Origin: Mortierella alpina | Lineage: Eukaryota > Mortierellomycota > Mortierellomycetes > Mortierellales > Mortierellaceae | Reading direction: 5' to 3' | Length of the DNA: 64,000 bases | NCBI GenBank assembly: GCA_029449245.1 | Contig: JANATF010000008.1 | Location: forward strand, 620,001-684,000 | Part shown: positions 1-11,504 of the stretch, piece by piece | Layout of the letters: the number at the start of each line of letters is the position of its first letter | How positions within the stretch are numbered: the stretch's first letter is position 1 | Notes under the pieces: generated by a model | Database searches by the model: none | What the model was told of the DNA's origin: nothing | Seen by the model: only the letters and a program-made list of their open reading frames with translations | Program-made: the position numbers and the translations under genes

Positions 1-201
1 ATTCGCCATCGCAAAGTTCCCAGGCTGGCTTTTGCAAATGGGTTGACATTGCAACACAGATTACGAAGATGAGCAAACCGTGAAAACGGTGCCGAACGTG
101 AAGCACCACACTCCCAGGGCCTGAGAAAAGTGGATGGAGTGATGAGCCGTCAAAAGCTGAGCTAGCAATGTCACCTTCCAAGATTACGGTGAAGTCCTAC
201 C

Positions 202-231
202 AGAGAGCCCTGGGATCCGCGAGGGCTCTCT
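202..231. repeat. Hairpin 1 of the 581-bp unit
   Basis: AGAGAGCCCT and its exact reverse complement AGGGCTCTCT flank a 10-base centre, giving a perfect 10-bp stem. The same hairpin is found at 785-814, 1684-1713, 2267-2296 and 2849-2878, in both orientations. The stem is kept while the centre varies slightly. Confidence 0.8.
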
Positions 232-470
232 ATGGCTACCTGGTGGCCCGGGTAGCGGTACCAGGCACTTAGTGCGATCTGCCAGGACTCTCTGGTGCGC
301 TGCATGGTGTTTATACAGCATTATATGTACTTTTGCATAGCGCACAAACTTAAAAATATAGCACTGACGACTGTGCCTGAGTTCCCATGCACCGGCATAT
401 TGTCCATAGGAAGCATATGGCGCCTCTCATTGGCCGATCAGGGCCAGTTCTTAAGAATGCTCGTCAACCG

Positions 471-504
471 GTGCCGACACGTTATAATGCGAAACTGTCG
501 GCAC
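471..504. repeat. Hairpin 2 of the 581-bp unit
   Basis: GTGCCGACA and TGTCGGCAC form a perfect 9-bp stem around a 16-base A/T-rich centre. It is mirrored at 1994-2027 and near 1410-1443. In the copy near 2575 and the last copy near 3150-3190 one arm has decayed. Confidence 0.75.
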
Positions 505-955
505 GGTGGGCGTGTCCAGAGTGAGCTCGATCGTCCGAGCTGCTTGGATTGCATTTATAACCAATTTCAAGAATCGGCAAGATTCGCCATCGCAAAGTTC
601 CCAGGCTGGCTTTTGCAAATGGGTTGACATTGCAACACAGATTACGAAGATGAGCCAACCGAGAAAACAGTGCCGAGCGTGAAGCACCACACTCCGAGGG
701 CTGGAGAAAAGTGGCTGGAATGAAGAGGTGCCAAAAAAACTGCGCTATCAATGTCACCCTCCAAGACTGCGGTGAAATGATACCAGAGAGCCCTGGGATA
801 CGCGAGGGCTCTCTATGGCTACCTGGTGGCCCGGGTGGTGGTGCCAGGCACTCAATGCGATCCGCCAAGACTCTCTGGTGCGCTGCATGGTGTTTATACA
901 GCATTATATATACTTTTGCATAGCTCACAAACTTAAAAATACAGCACTGACCACT

Positions 956-1150
956 GTACGCTTGATCGCAGGCACCAGCATATGGGCAATAGCAACCATT
1001 TACCGCGCTTCACATTGGATGTAGGATTCCGTTGGTTACTGTCTACTCTATCCCGATTATGGAAAATCCTTGAACTAGATGGCCTGCAATCCTTGGACAA
1101 GGGTCTGTGTCGTTGTTTAATGTATTAACTATTAAGAGCACCAGTCGGTC
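956..1150. other. Spacer at the inversion point of the repeat array
   Basis: Approximately 200 bases separate the left block from the oppositely oriented right block. They do not align with either orientation of the unit. The right block resumes with a diverged partial copy before the mirror-image part starts near 1543, so the palindrome is not centred on this spacer. No coding potential, terminal repeats or target duplication was seen. Confidence 0.6.
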
Positions 1151-3300
1151 CGGTGCGACTTTGAACTCTTGGCGCCTGATGATTCCAGCCCCTTTTCTCG
1201 AGCCCTGGGAGTATGGTGCCTTACGCTCGGCACTGTTTTCTCGGTTGGCTCATCTTCACCATCTGAGTTGCGGAGTCGACCTGTTCGCCATGGGTAGGGG
1301 CCTTTGCGATGGCGAATCTTTGCGCTGGCGAATCTTGCTAATTCTTGAAATTGGTTATAAATGCATTTCAAGCAGCTCGGACGATCGAGCTCGCTCTGGA
1401 CAAGCCCATCGTGCCGACAGTTTCGCATTATAACGTGTCGGCACCGGTTGACGAGCATTCTTAAGAACTGGCCCTGATCGGCCAATGAGAGGCGCCATAT
1501 GCTTCCTATGGACAATATGCCGGTGCATGGGAACTCAGGCACAGTCGTCAGTGCTATATTTTTAAGTTTGTGAGCTATGCAAAAGTACATATAATGATGT
1601 ATAAACACCATGCAGCGCACCAGAGAGTCCTGGCAGATCGCACTGAGTGCCTGGCACCGCTACCCGGACCACCCGGTAGCCATAGAGAGCCCTCGCGTAT
1701 CCCAGGGCTCTCTGGTATCATTTCACCGCAGTCTTGGAGGGTGACATTGATAGCGCAGTTTTTTTGGCACCTCTTCATTCCAGCCACTTTTCTCCAGCCC
1801 TCGGAGTGTGGTGCTTCACGCTCGGCACTGTTTTCACGGTTTGCTCATCTTCGTAATCTGTGTTGCAATGTCAACCCATTTGCAAAAGCCAGCCTGGGAA
1901 CTTTGCGATGGCGAATCTTGCCGATTCTTGAAATTGGTTATAAATGCAATCCAAGCAGCTCGGACGATCGAGCTCACTCTGGACACGCCCACCGTGCCGA
2001 CAGTTTCGCATTATAACGTGTCGGCACCGGTTGACGAGCATTCTTAAGAACTGGCCCTGATCGGCCAATGAGAGGCGCCATATGCTTCCTATGGACAATA
2101 TGCCGGTGCATGGGAACTCAGGCACAGTCGTCAGTGCTATATTTTTAAGTTTGTGCGCTATGCAAAAGTACATATAATGCTGTATAAACACCATGCAGCG
2201 CACCAGAGAGTCCTGGCAGATCGCACTAAGTGCCTGGTACCGCTACCCGGGCCACCAGGTAGCCATAGAGAGCCCTCGCGGATCCCAGGGCTCTCTGGTA
2301 GGACTTCACCGTAATCTTGGAAGGTGACATTGCTAGCTCAGCTTTTGACGGCTCATCACTCCATCCACTTTTCTCAGGCCCTGGGAGTGTGGTGCTTCAC
2401 GTTCGGCACCGTTTTCACGGTTTGCTCATCTTCGTAATCTGTGTTGCAATGTCAACCCATTTGCAAAAGCCAGCCTGGGAACTTTGCGATGGCGAATCTT
2501 GCCGATTCTTGAAATTGGTTATAAATGCAATCCAAGCAGCTCGGACGATCGAGCTCACTCTGGACACGCCCACCGTGCCCACAGTTTCGCATTATAAACG
2601 TTTCGGCACTTGTTGACGAGCATTCTTAAGAACTGGCCCTGATCGGCCAATGAGAGGCGCCATATGCTTCCTATGGACAATATGCCGGTGCATGGGAACT
2701 CGGGCACAGTGGTCAGTGCTATATTTTTAAGTTTGTGCGCTATGCAAAAGTACATATAATGCTGTATAAACACCATGCAGCGCACCAGAGAGTCCTGGCA
2801 GATCGCATTGAGTGCCTGCCACCACCACCCGGGCCACCAGGTAGCCATAGAGAGCCCTCGCGTATCCCAGGGCTCTCTGATAGCATTTGACCGCAGCCCT
2901 GGAGGGTGACATTGCTAGCTCAGCTTTTGACGGCTCATCACTCCATCCACTTTTCTCAGGCCCTGGGAGTGTGGTGCTTCACGCTCGGCACTCTACTCTT
3001 GGTTTGCTCATCTTCGTAGTCTGTGTTGCAAGGTCAACTTATTCACAAAAGCCAGCCTGGGAACTTTGCGCTGGCGAATCTTGCTAATTTTTGTAATTGG
3101 ATATAATTGCAATTCAGGTATCTTGAACGATCGAGCTCACTCTGGTCAAGCCCGTCGTACCCGTCGCATCGCATTATAAACGTTTCGGCACTAATCGACA
3201 CATCTGCAAGATCCGGCCCTGATCGGCCAATGAGAAGCGCCGCTGAGGGTGGCCATATGGTAGATATGGCCCATATGCTGGTGCAAGGGAGTTCTTGTTA

Positions 3301-4736
3301 AAATGATCTTGGTCTGCATAGGTCCAATGGCACTGTCCATCTACCAGCAAATGCTCTGTATTTTGAGGATTGTTAATAACGACTAACACTGTATCCTATA
3401 ATTCTGAACGGCAAGACCAATCTACTATACGGATGTTGACCTAATATTATACATAAAGATGGCTGTCATTACTTCTCGGAAGACCCTACGATTAGCTTCC
3501 TGATTTGTGGGGTACTAATGTGTTGATTGATGTGGAAGAAGGCGACAAGCCGCCGATGGAGTGAGATATATCACTTGCAGAGTATGACGGGTGTATTGAG
3601 CTGACTTGTATGAACCATGAGCAATACCGTAGTGCGAAAGAGGGAATTCGGGTATATGTAAATGTAACGTAGACAGCGGGAAGGCTATTCTGAGATAACC
3701 ATACTCCACATCAAGCACCTCCACTTACCAGTGTAATGGAAAGGCCAACCTTTGTCAGTAGGGAAGATTCGATAAGCGCACCACTTAGGTAGCAAGACGC
3801 AGATCTGTGAGGGTCATGTATCTTCGCTCGCTCCTCACTGGTGCCAGATGAGCGATCAAGCCCCACCTCCATACCATACGGGTGCGGCTTGAAGGAACGA
3901 CAGGATGACCAAGAACACTGCCCCTGCTCAACAATTCTGGGTTACGAATGAAATATACCCACACTTTTTTTCATCGTCTGATTCAATGAGTTGCACACTC
4001 TTTATTGATCTCAACTGGTGTGTTGAGCGATATACAAGGTTTCCATCCCATCGTCCAATCATTCAGCACGATCTTGGCTTGATAAGACTTTTGAAAACCT
4101 TGTTGCTCAATCAGCAACAAGCGGAGGTGGGAAGCCTGTGAGGAGCAGGGGACAAGTACGCCCCGCCTTTGGAACAGTTACTCATTCCTCTCTCTCTTTC
4201 GTTTTAAAAAGCCGTTACCGTTGCTACAAGAAGAGGGTGATGGTGTAGACTTTGGCTGATTAGTTGGGCTATCCTGCGTGATGAAGATTGAGAACGGAGG
4301 CACGGTGGCGATAAATTCGAGGAAAGATCTGTGTTGATATTTCCATTATCTGTGAATGGACAAAGAAGGCTGGAGTGTGGGGACGGCCATTTGCTTTCGC
4401 AAGGATCATCTGAGGCACAAAATATGGAAGAGAGAGTGAAAGAGTAGAAGAACGCTGTTCGGACTCAAGTAGGGTCGGTATGAATGACTCGATGATGTTG
4501 AGGGTTGCGCTTGTTTTTTCTCGTCACCCCCTCAAGGTTTAGATTGTTTACTTAATGGTCAGACAGAAAAAAAGTCTTTTGATTTCCTGTCGTTCCCTTT
4601 CTACTCTCTTCTCCCTCTTTCTTCTCTCTTTCTTTTCTTCAACATCTCTCCCGCCCACAAATCTAGCCCTTACTTTCCAGCAGGCTCGGTCAGCAACAAC
4701 ACCTTACCTTTTCCTTCATAAATATTTCAGCACACA
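3301..4736. other. Intergenic; no gene seen
   Basis: No open frame here resembles a known family or extends through plausible splice sites. The last 180 bases before the deaminase are rich in C/T runs, typical of the promoter and leader in this genome. A 78-codon frame at 3905-4141 has no recognisable features. Confidence 0.6.
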
Positions 4737-6314
4737 ATGAGATTAGTTATTCGCAAGGATTTTGAGGCTGTCTCATACCACGTCGGTAGGTGTGCTGAGC
4801 GCACTCGAGTTGTTCGCGCGGTCCTGGGCGATTGAACTAAGCGCCTGTTTTCATGCATGCTGACGTTGACCCTTGCGTGTTGTTCTTCAGCCAAGTACGT
4901 CAAGGAGCGCATTAAGGAGTTTGCTCCCACGGCCACCAAGCCTTTCGTTCTTGGACTTCCCACCGGCTCGTCCCCTGTAGGTGTTTACAGAAATCTGGTC
5001 AAGTTCCACCAGGCCGGCGAGCTTTCTTTCCAACACATCATCACCTTTAACATGGATGAATACGTTGGACTCCCAAGGTAAATTGCGTGCTGTTGTAATG
5101 ATCTAAAACTGGGGGAGGGGACGGAGTAAGCGGACATAGAAAGGTGTCAAGACCCACTCTTTTGACGAGGTTTTATGTACCAGCGAGGTCCTTGGTTGTG
5201 GGGTATTTGCCCACCTGTTGAGCGGTCTCAGCTCAGCGCAGAGGAAATGAATTTTGAGGGCTAAGGGGCGTCTTTCATCTGCCAGGTGTCACGATATGCT
5301 AACTCTACCGACAACCTTTTTTTTTGCACCAAGGGACCATCCCGAGTCTTACCACTCCTTTATGTGGAGCAACCTGTTCAAGCACGTCGACATCGTCCCC
5401 GAGAACGTCCACATCCTTGATGGAAATGCCACAGACCTGGATCTCGAATGCCAGCGTTATGAGGAGAAGATTGCCGCAGTTGGGGGTATTGAGCTCTTCT
5501 TGGGAGGCATCGGCCCTGATGGTCACATTGCCTTCAACGAGCCTGGATCGTCTCTCAACTCCCGCACCCGCGTCAAGACCTTGGCTTACGACACCATTGT
5601 CGCTAATGCTCGCTTCTTTGACAACGATATCACCAAGGTTCCCAACCTGGCCTTGACCGTCGGTGTTGCGTAAGTTTTGTTTCTTGGACTGTTGACTTCG
5701 TACACCCTGACGAGATATATAACTCCCCATGTCAAGCAACTGCTCTTGAACCCGCTTCGCCTCAGCTATTGCTCACTTTAACAATCGAAGGGGGGGATCG
5801 TCTCTGCATCATCGGGCGCGAGAACAAGGAAGGACGGGAGCGGAATGCCGGAGTTGTGGACCGCCTTCGAAAGAGCAAATAGAGCACAATCCATCCTCCG
5901 ACGCCCATTTTTTTTCTTCTTTCCTCAGTACATCTACGACCTGTTGCACAATATCGTTATCTAACCTAAAAGAACCCCCTTGTTCTTTTCCCTCTTTGTA
6001 CTTTTTTAACTAGCACTGTCATGGATGCGCGCGAGGTCTGCATTATCATCACTGGTGCTCACAAGGCCTTGGCTTTGGCTAAGTGCATCGAAGAAGGTGT
6101 CAACCACATGTGGACTGTCTCTGCCATCCAGTTGCACCCACGCGGCATGGTTGTCTGTGACGAGGATGCCACCTTGGAGCTTCATGTCAAGACTGTCAAC
6201 TATTTCAAGTCGATCGAGAAGGTGCATGAGCAGCTTATTGGATCTGACAACGTTGGTCTGCAGGGCGGTGTCCGTTCGTGGCGCGGAGGTGCAGAGTCTA
6301 CGTACCACCAGTAA
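4737..6314 (+). CDS. nagB: Glucosamine-6-phosphate deaminase
   Basis: Converts glucosamine 6-phosphate to fructose 6-phosphate and ammonia, the last step of N-acetylglucosamine use; cytosolic. Four exons by phase: 4737-4785, 4891-5077, 5334-5669 and 6014-6314, giving 290 aa, close to the human enzyme (289) and slightly longer than the bacterial one (266). The protein starts [17 protein letters not shown], the expected amino end. Family signatures are present: [10 protein letters not shown] (phosphate-binding loop), [17 protein letters not shown] (general-base Asp) and [17 protein letters not shown] (catalytic Asp-His-Glu set). GAHKALAL and the [11 protein letters not shown] region follow in exon 4. 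The lead ATG sits after a C/T-rich leader. The downstream neighbour is unrelated, so there is no sign of a GlcNAc gene cluster in this window. Confidence 0.95.
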
Positions 6315-6909
6315 ACGTGCTGGTGGGCTCCTGATCCACTTCTGTCCCTCCTCATATCCAACGGCCTCCATGAGGCGATAGAACAGCACGCTCTTGTTGA
6401 TGGTCCCTGTTACGGGACGTAGTCTTGCCTTTTGTTTCCCTTTACCTTCACCTACCTGTACAAACATTAAAAAAAACTCTATGAAGTAGACAACGCGCCT
6501 CCAGCTTGAGTTGCCTGATGGTCTGCCCCACTGAGTGAAGAAGCGATCGTGGCGTCGCGCGCCCGTGTCGGGTTGTCCCAGCAAGCGCCACCAAATCTAT
6601 TTTTCGCACGCGGGAAAACACCTTGGCCCATGCCTCGTATGGCGCTTCTTTCCTCGGACCACGCCTGTTGGCCCTTTTCTTTTTTTTTTCCTCTTCCCGC
6701 AATGCTCGCTCGCTTTGCATCTCTTCATCTCTCGTCTCCCCCCTTTCACCCCCTTCCTCATTCAACGCACACACACCCGCGTACAACCATACACACAAAC
6801 AACACACGCACAACACCCACACACCCACACACACTCACACAACTCTCTTTCTCGCTCTTTCTCTCCTCAGTTCCTCTCCCAGCTGATTCCTCAGGACGCG
6901 CTCGCCCAC
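6315..6909. other. Intergenic with CA-rich leader
   Basis: Contains the 3' flank of the deaminase and, at about 6763-6845, an interrupted CA/ACACC microsatellite followed by C/T runs. The latter are the likely promoter and 5' leader of the next gene. No other gene was seen. Confidence 0.6.
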
Positions 6910-9072
6910 ATGCACTCTCCTCCACCAGTCGCCCAAGTCGAGAGCCTTGGTACGTATTCCGTCATTGCGCCATCCTAACCATCCACGCTCGCAACTTTGC
7001 CATTCCACAAGTCTCTTACCGGCCTCCAATTCCTCCACCTCCTTTGTCAAACAGACCAGTACCTGCTTCAGGAAGGCGAAACAGAGGACGAATATAAACG
7101 CATTTTCGAACTTCGGTACAGTATCGTCCTCGTGCCGTTTGCCAGCGAAGCCGACAAAGAAAAAGCCAAGCACGAGAAGGAGAATCGCGCTCTCCGAAGA
7201 TCTCAGTCTCGCTCCGTAGAGCCCGAGGAGAGTCGGCCCACGTTAGGCTCAAGCACAGGAAAGCGACTATTTGCTACGCCCACCAGCATGCCGCGAGAAC
7301 AACCCGCGGGGCGATGGTCTGCAAGGTAAACGTACTGCACTGGTGACAGCTTAGCCGAACCGCCTTGACCTGCAAATGCTCACAAAGCGCACGGCGCCTC
7401 ACATTTTGTCTTTTTTTCTTTTTCTTTTTGGTCTTTTGGGCTAACTTTCTGGATCTGGGAATGGATAGGCAAATGACACCCACCGGAGGTTCATCGTCAC
7501 GGACACCAACGCCGCTGGAGAAAGGCTCAAAATACAACAGCGCTGTGTCGACTCTGGACGACACTTTGACGACCGATCATAATGATGGGGATGATTATGA
7601 CGAAGCGAGCCACGCTCAACTGATGCCTAGTGATCCACTGTCAAGTTATCTTCAGAAAGCTCGGGTCAAAATCGAAGATTCAAGTATCTCTAAACGACGG
7701 AGGTCAGATGCTAGTACGGAGCTGGACGACTGGGAGTCATTTCACGACGCGCTGGATCATCCAGAAGACATTACGCACCGGAGCAGCGATCTAGAGTCTA
7801 CACCATCGACCAGCGGACTGCAGGATCTCTCAAGCAGTACCAGTAGCCCAGCCAGCGCAGGTACAAAAAGACAGCATTGGGAGTTGTCACCGTCCAATAG
7901 ACTGATGCAGCCGCGAGAGCCAAGCACACCGTCCAAGCGATTTGCACCTGCGTCTTCGGTTCCGGTCGCCCCACGCTCGATTGTCACTACCAGCCTCATG
8001 AAACCTCGATCGTTCACTCCAAGATTGTCTTTTCCGGCTTTGCCTGCCATCCCTCTCACATTTCAAAGACACGGCTCAGTTTTGTCCGATGCCTCACTCG
8101 CCTCAACTTGCAACTCCTCAAGTACGCTTTGGAGCAAGTCGAACTGGAGAGACCTCGAAGGATTGTACTTCCAAATGAACGGAAGCCGCATGGACGAAGC
8201 TGAACTTGCAAGTATTGCAAAGCGGTTTCTGGATGAGCAGGAGAGTCGAACAGGAGAGAGACCGCCATGGACAAAGTATGTAATTCACTCACGGGTGTAC
8301 TTCCGAAGGAAGAAAATATGTCTTGCTGTCTTGTTCACTATAGTTGTAATAATGGTGGTCTGTTTCTATAGGGAAATGGTCCTCACGCGGTGCATAGCAC
8401 TACACAGAGTTAGACATGGCAAGAACAGCTCAAACTCTCGTGCGCCTCATAGACATGTAGGTACCAGGAGGTTTTCGCATGTCCACGACAGACTTGGCTC
8501 GGCGTTCAAATACGATTCTCTGGTTTTCATTAAATAATCCTTTCAATGCTACGCCATAGCTCCAAACGTCAAGACACTCAGCCGCCCCTTACCCAGTTCG
8601 AAATGGGCATGGTTCTTTCGCGAGGGCTTCAAGTGCATCGCCTGGCGGGATAGCCGATTTTGTAAACCTCCAGCGGATAGAGAGGAATCAGAGACAGAGA
8701 GACTTGGGTCAAGGGTATCAGCTGAAATCTATCTTCAAGCATCGTCTTGCCTCTGGACTGCGGACTGTTGGCCAACTTTTACCATTTTGGAGGGATGTTG
8801 AGAGAGGCAACACGGACGAGAAGGAAAAGGTTGCAGTGCCATTAGTTCCAGCAGGAAGGGCTCAGTCGGTGATCGAAGCATTTGAGAGTCAAAGCGAAGA
8901 CCTGGGATGGACAGGTTCGAGCTTTTCTCGGGCGGGGTCTGTTGTTTCCAGCCGTTGTTCGGATCATGAAGGACTGGGTGCCACCTCCTCGCGTTCATCG
9001 GTGGTGTCGATTGCAGAGTTGATCGCGCGGGGTCATTCTTCACGAGCGGGTTCTGCTCTTGCTGAACAGTAA
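6910..9072 (+). CDS. Unknown fungal protein, 571 aa
   Basis: Not recognised. Five exons join cleanly in phase: 6910-6949, 7055-7325, 7469-8275, 8372-8456 and 8560-9072. The start is an ATG opening a 40-nt first exon (MHSPPPVAQVESL). Two stretches look structured. One is an acidic amino-terminal block (DQYLLQEGETEDEYKRIFEL, continuing into RYSIVLVPFASEADKEKAK). The other is a central block around residues 355-415 with WRDLEGLYFQMNG, then RFLDEQESRTGERPPWTKE. The rest is Ser/Thr/Pro-rich and probably disordered, with basic patches such as SKRRRSD that could be nuclear signals. Intron 4 (8457-8559) contains an in-frame stop on read-through, which supports splicing. The stop lies only 161 bases before the next gene on the same strand. 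It may be a regulatory or scaffold protein, but I cannot assign a function. Confidence 0.75.
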
Positions 9073-9233
9073 TGCCATGGTATCAGTGAGTTCCGGAGGG
9101 ACCTTCTTGCGAATCTGCATCCTGTACCTCACACTCAAAACGAATAAACTTCTGTGTGGCTTTATTCGATTGCTGGAATACTTACCTACAACTGTGACAA
9201 AAGAGCATTCATTCCTGATCCTTTCCTAAACTC

Positions 9234-11283
9234 ATGGAGCACATCAACCATATCTGTCGGGACGAAGGGTACCCGATCGTGGTCGAGAACAGCTCCACGC
9301 TTGGGAACCATGCCCTGGCCGCTCGAGACATTCCTCAAGGCGAGGGACTTTTGAGGGTACAACGACTTGATGTGACCTGACCAGACCTGATCTGATCTGA
9401 TCTGATCTGATCTGATTGAAAGAACCTTCCTTTGAATGAATCCCGCGCGCGGTGTTTGCCTACATGTGGTAATCAATGGCATCGACACCCAACTTATTCA
9501 CTTCCTACTCGTTCTATATAACCCTCCCAAATCCCCGCCTCAAAAAAAAAGGCGATCCCTTATGCGGCCGAAGTCTTTGACAACTACAAGAAACGCATGT
9601 GTCACATTTGTCTGCTCTACCACAACCGGGGCTCGTTCATGTTTCGCTGTCAGGACTGTGATCAGGTGTATTTCTGCTCCGAGGCCTGCAAATCTATTGC
9701 AATGGACCCAGCAGTGGGGGCCCATGCGAAAATCTGTCGGACGCTTCGAAAGCTGGCGACATGGAACTCGGATCGGCATACAAAAAGTATCATCAAATTA
9801 TTGCTTCAGGTCTTGATGAACCATTGGCGCGAGCGGCAGGGGATGTCGACCGCTTACAAGAGCAGGAAGTTGCTACAGAAGTCGCAGGAAGAACAACAAC
9901 AACAACAACAGCAGCAGCAGCAGCAGCAAAGGAATCAGATTGATCAAGGGATTGGCAGCGCGATACCGTCGAGATCGGACTTGGCAGTGGATGATCATGA
10001 AGAGGACGACAGCAGAGACAAGAAGTTGGCGACCGATCTCGACAGTAAACTCAGTCTGAGGGAAAAGATCGTGCCTGCTGACCCACCAGTCATGTCAGAG
10101 AAGGAGCAGCAGCAGCAACAGCAGCAGAACAGGATCCAGGAGCCGGTCGAGAATGACTTTTATGATGTGCTCCGGTTACAGTCTCATTTCGAGGACTGGG
10201 ATGACGAGGATACCAAGGACTGGAACAAACAATCGCAGACGGTACTCTCACTTCTGGAGATGTCGGGACTGACAGAGATGGCGACTGCACCAGGTGGAGA
10301 GCTCAAGACGATTACGAGTCTGGAAGTCAAGAAACTAATCAGTGCATTGGAGAGTAATGCCTTTGGGATGTTTGACCGGACAAAGAAGAAGCCAGTTTGC
10401 TTCGGACGAGGTATGCAAGTGAGCTGCAGGGGAAAAGATGGTCAATTCCGGAAGCGAATGCCGTGGCGGATCAAACTGCTTTGGTGCTCGTAAGCGACAG
10501 CTGCTAACCTCAAGTTTCACTTTTCTTTCGCCCCAGCGATATACCCGGTCGCCTCTTTTTTTAACCACTCTTGCGAATGCAACGCTACTGCTGCTCAAGC
10601 CGATGGATCAGCAGAACAAGCCAGTGGTGCTGATGTTCTGGAGACTCTGGACCTTGAGGAGAACAATGCATCTGACAGTAAGGAGGCGAGAAGTATGAAC
10701 AACAAGGACACTCCTGGCCAAGAATTACTGCCACCATCAACACCAACACCAACACCGTCCTCGTCCTCAGCTCCACCTTCCGATTCAGCGACTGCATCTA
10801 GTACCGACTCTTGTGACGCGACAGAGACTTTCACAACCGTAGAACCAACGACGGATGCTTCACCTGCCACAGACCCTTACGATTCCCGTCTAGGAGAATT
10901 CCGGATGATGACCTTTTTTGCTATCAGCGACATTCCTAAAGGTAAGGACAGAGCGACGCCCACTCTCAACAAACATGCAGCCCTTCGTGCGAACTCCCAA
11001 GAAGACTTGCTGTGGGCTTTTGTTTCCATCATCTTACTTTTGGCTTCTTTGGTGATGACGAATATTACAATTAGGTCAAGATATTACGATTTCATACATC
11101 GATACCGAGATGCCGCTCCATGCCCGCCGGCTTGCGCTTCTGAGCGACTATCACTTCCACTGCTGCTGTGTGCGATGCATACGCGAGGAGCGAAAAGAAG
11201 ACAAGAGCAGTAGTAGTAGCGGCAGTAGTAAGAAGGGCGGAGGCAAAGGCAAGGAAAAGAAAGCAGGAAAGTCCAGGAAATAA
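9234..11283 (+). CDS. SET and MYND domain protein (SMYD type)
   Basis: Predicted protein-lysine methyltransferase of the SMYD/Set5-Set6 class, 531 aa. Exons: 9234-9356, 9552-10410, 10537-10941 and 11075-11283. The SET domain is split by a MYND finger in the usual way. The N-SET piece ends ARDIPQGEGLLR. The MYND finger, residues ~57-97, has CHIC, CQDC, FCSEAC and a final HAKIC. The SET core has YPVASFFNHSCECN (the NHSC cofactor motif) and GQDITISYID. A post-SET cysteine cluster follows (FHCCCVRCIREE). Two polyglutamine runs, near residues 155-170 and 218-226, and an acidic Ser/Thr/Pro insert lie between MYND and the second SET half, making it longer than animal SMYDs. Intron 1 carries a TCTGA pentamer repeat. 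The C-terminus is Ser/Lys/Gly-rich. Substrate unknown. Confidence 0.9.
9391..9415 (+). repeat. (TCTGA)5 in intron 1 of the SMYD gene
   Basis: Five perfect TCTGA pentamers, preceded by diverged copies from about 9371. Intronic and probably length-variable between strains. Confidence 0.85.
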
Positions 11284-11504
11284 AGTAAAAAAAAGCGCTG
11301 TTTATTGACGCTGAAGCAATGATGGTCTGGCAAGTATGATAAGCCCGAGGTGTTGCGTTTGAAAAAGAGAGAAAAAAAAGTGTGAGAATACTCACGGAGC
11401 TTCAAGCTGAAGAGAGTAAACAAGCAGAGCAGAGCCGCGGCGCTACAAAGATGTTTACGGGACAAAGCGGTCAAGAAAGGCTGTTGAGGAGTAAATTGGC
11501 GATG

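Larger units (their letters stand above)
1..3300. repeat. Array of ~581-bp units, inverted in the middle
   Basis: About six full or partial copies of one unit. The left block (1-581, then 582 to ~955) is the reverse complement of units in the right block, which runs from ~1150 to 3300. The left start of a unit recurs exactly 581 bases later. In the right block the same landmark lies at 1871, 2452 and 3034, a spacing of 581-582. Bases 1-581 match the reverse complement of 1917-2497 with no differences in the stretches compared. 582-955 against 1543-1916 shows scattered mismatches. The copies near 1150-1500 and after 2900 are the most diverged. Short open frames recur on both strands because the unit recurs; none resembles a known protein. 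The array begins at the window edge, so its true extent is unknown. It could be a subtelomeric or heterochromatic satellite, a non-autonomous element, or partly an assembly product. Confidence 0.9.

Noticed and set aside
295-2848. Recurring frames of 60-160 codons on both strands within the repeat array
   Set aside because: They are copies of each other caused by the 581-bp unit and its inversion. Sense and antisense frames overlap, and none has a recognisable domain or consistent splice sites.
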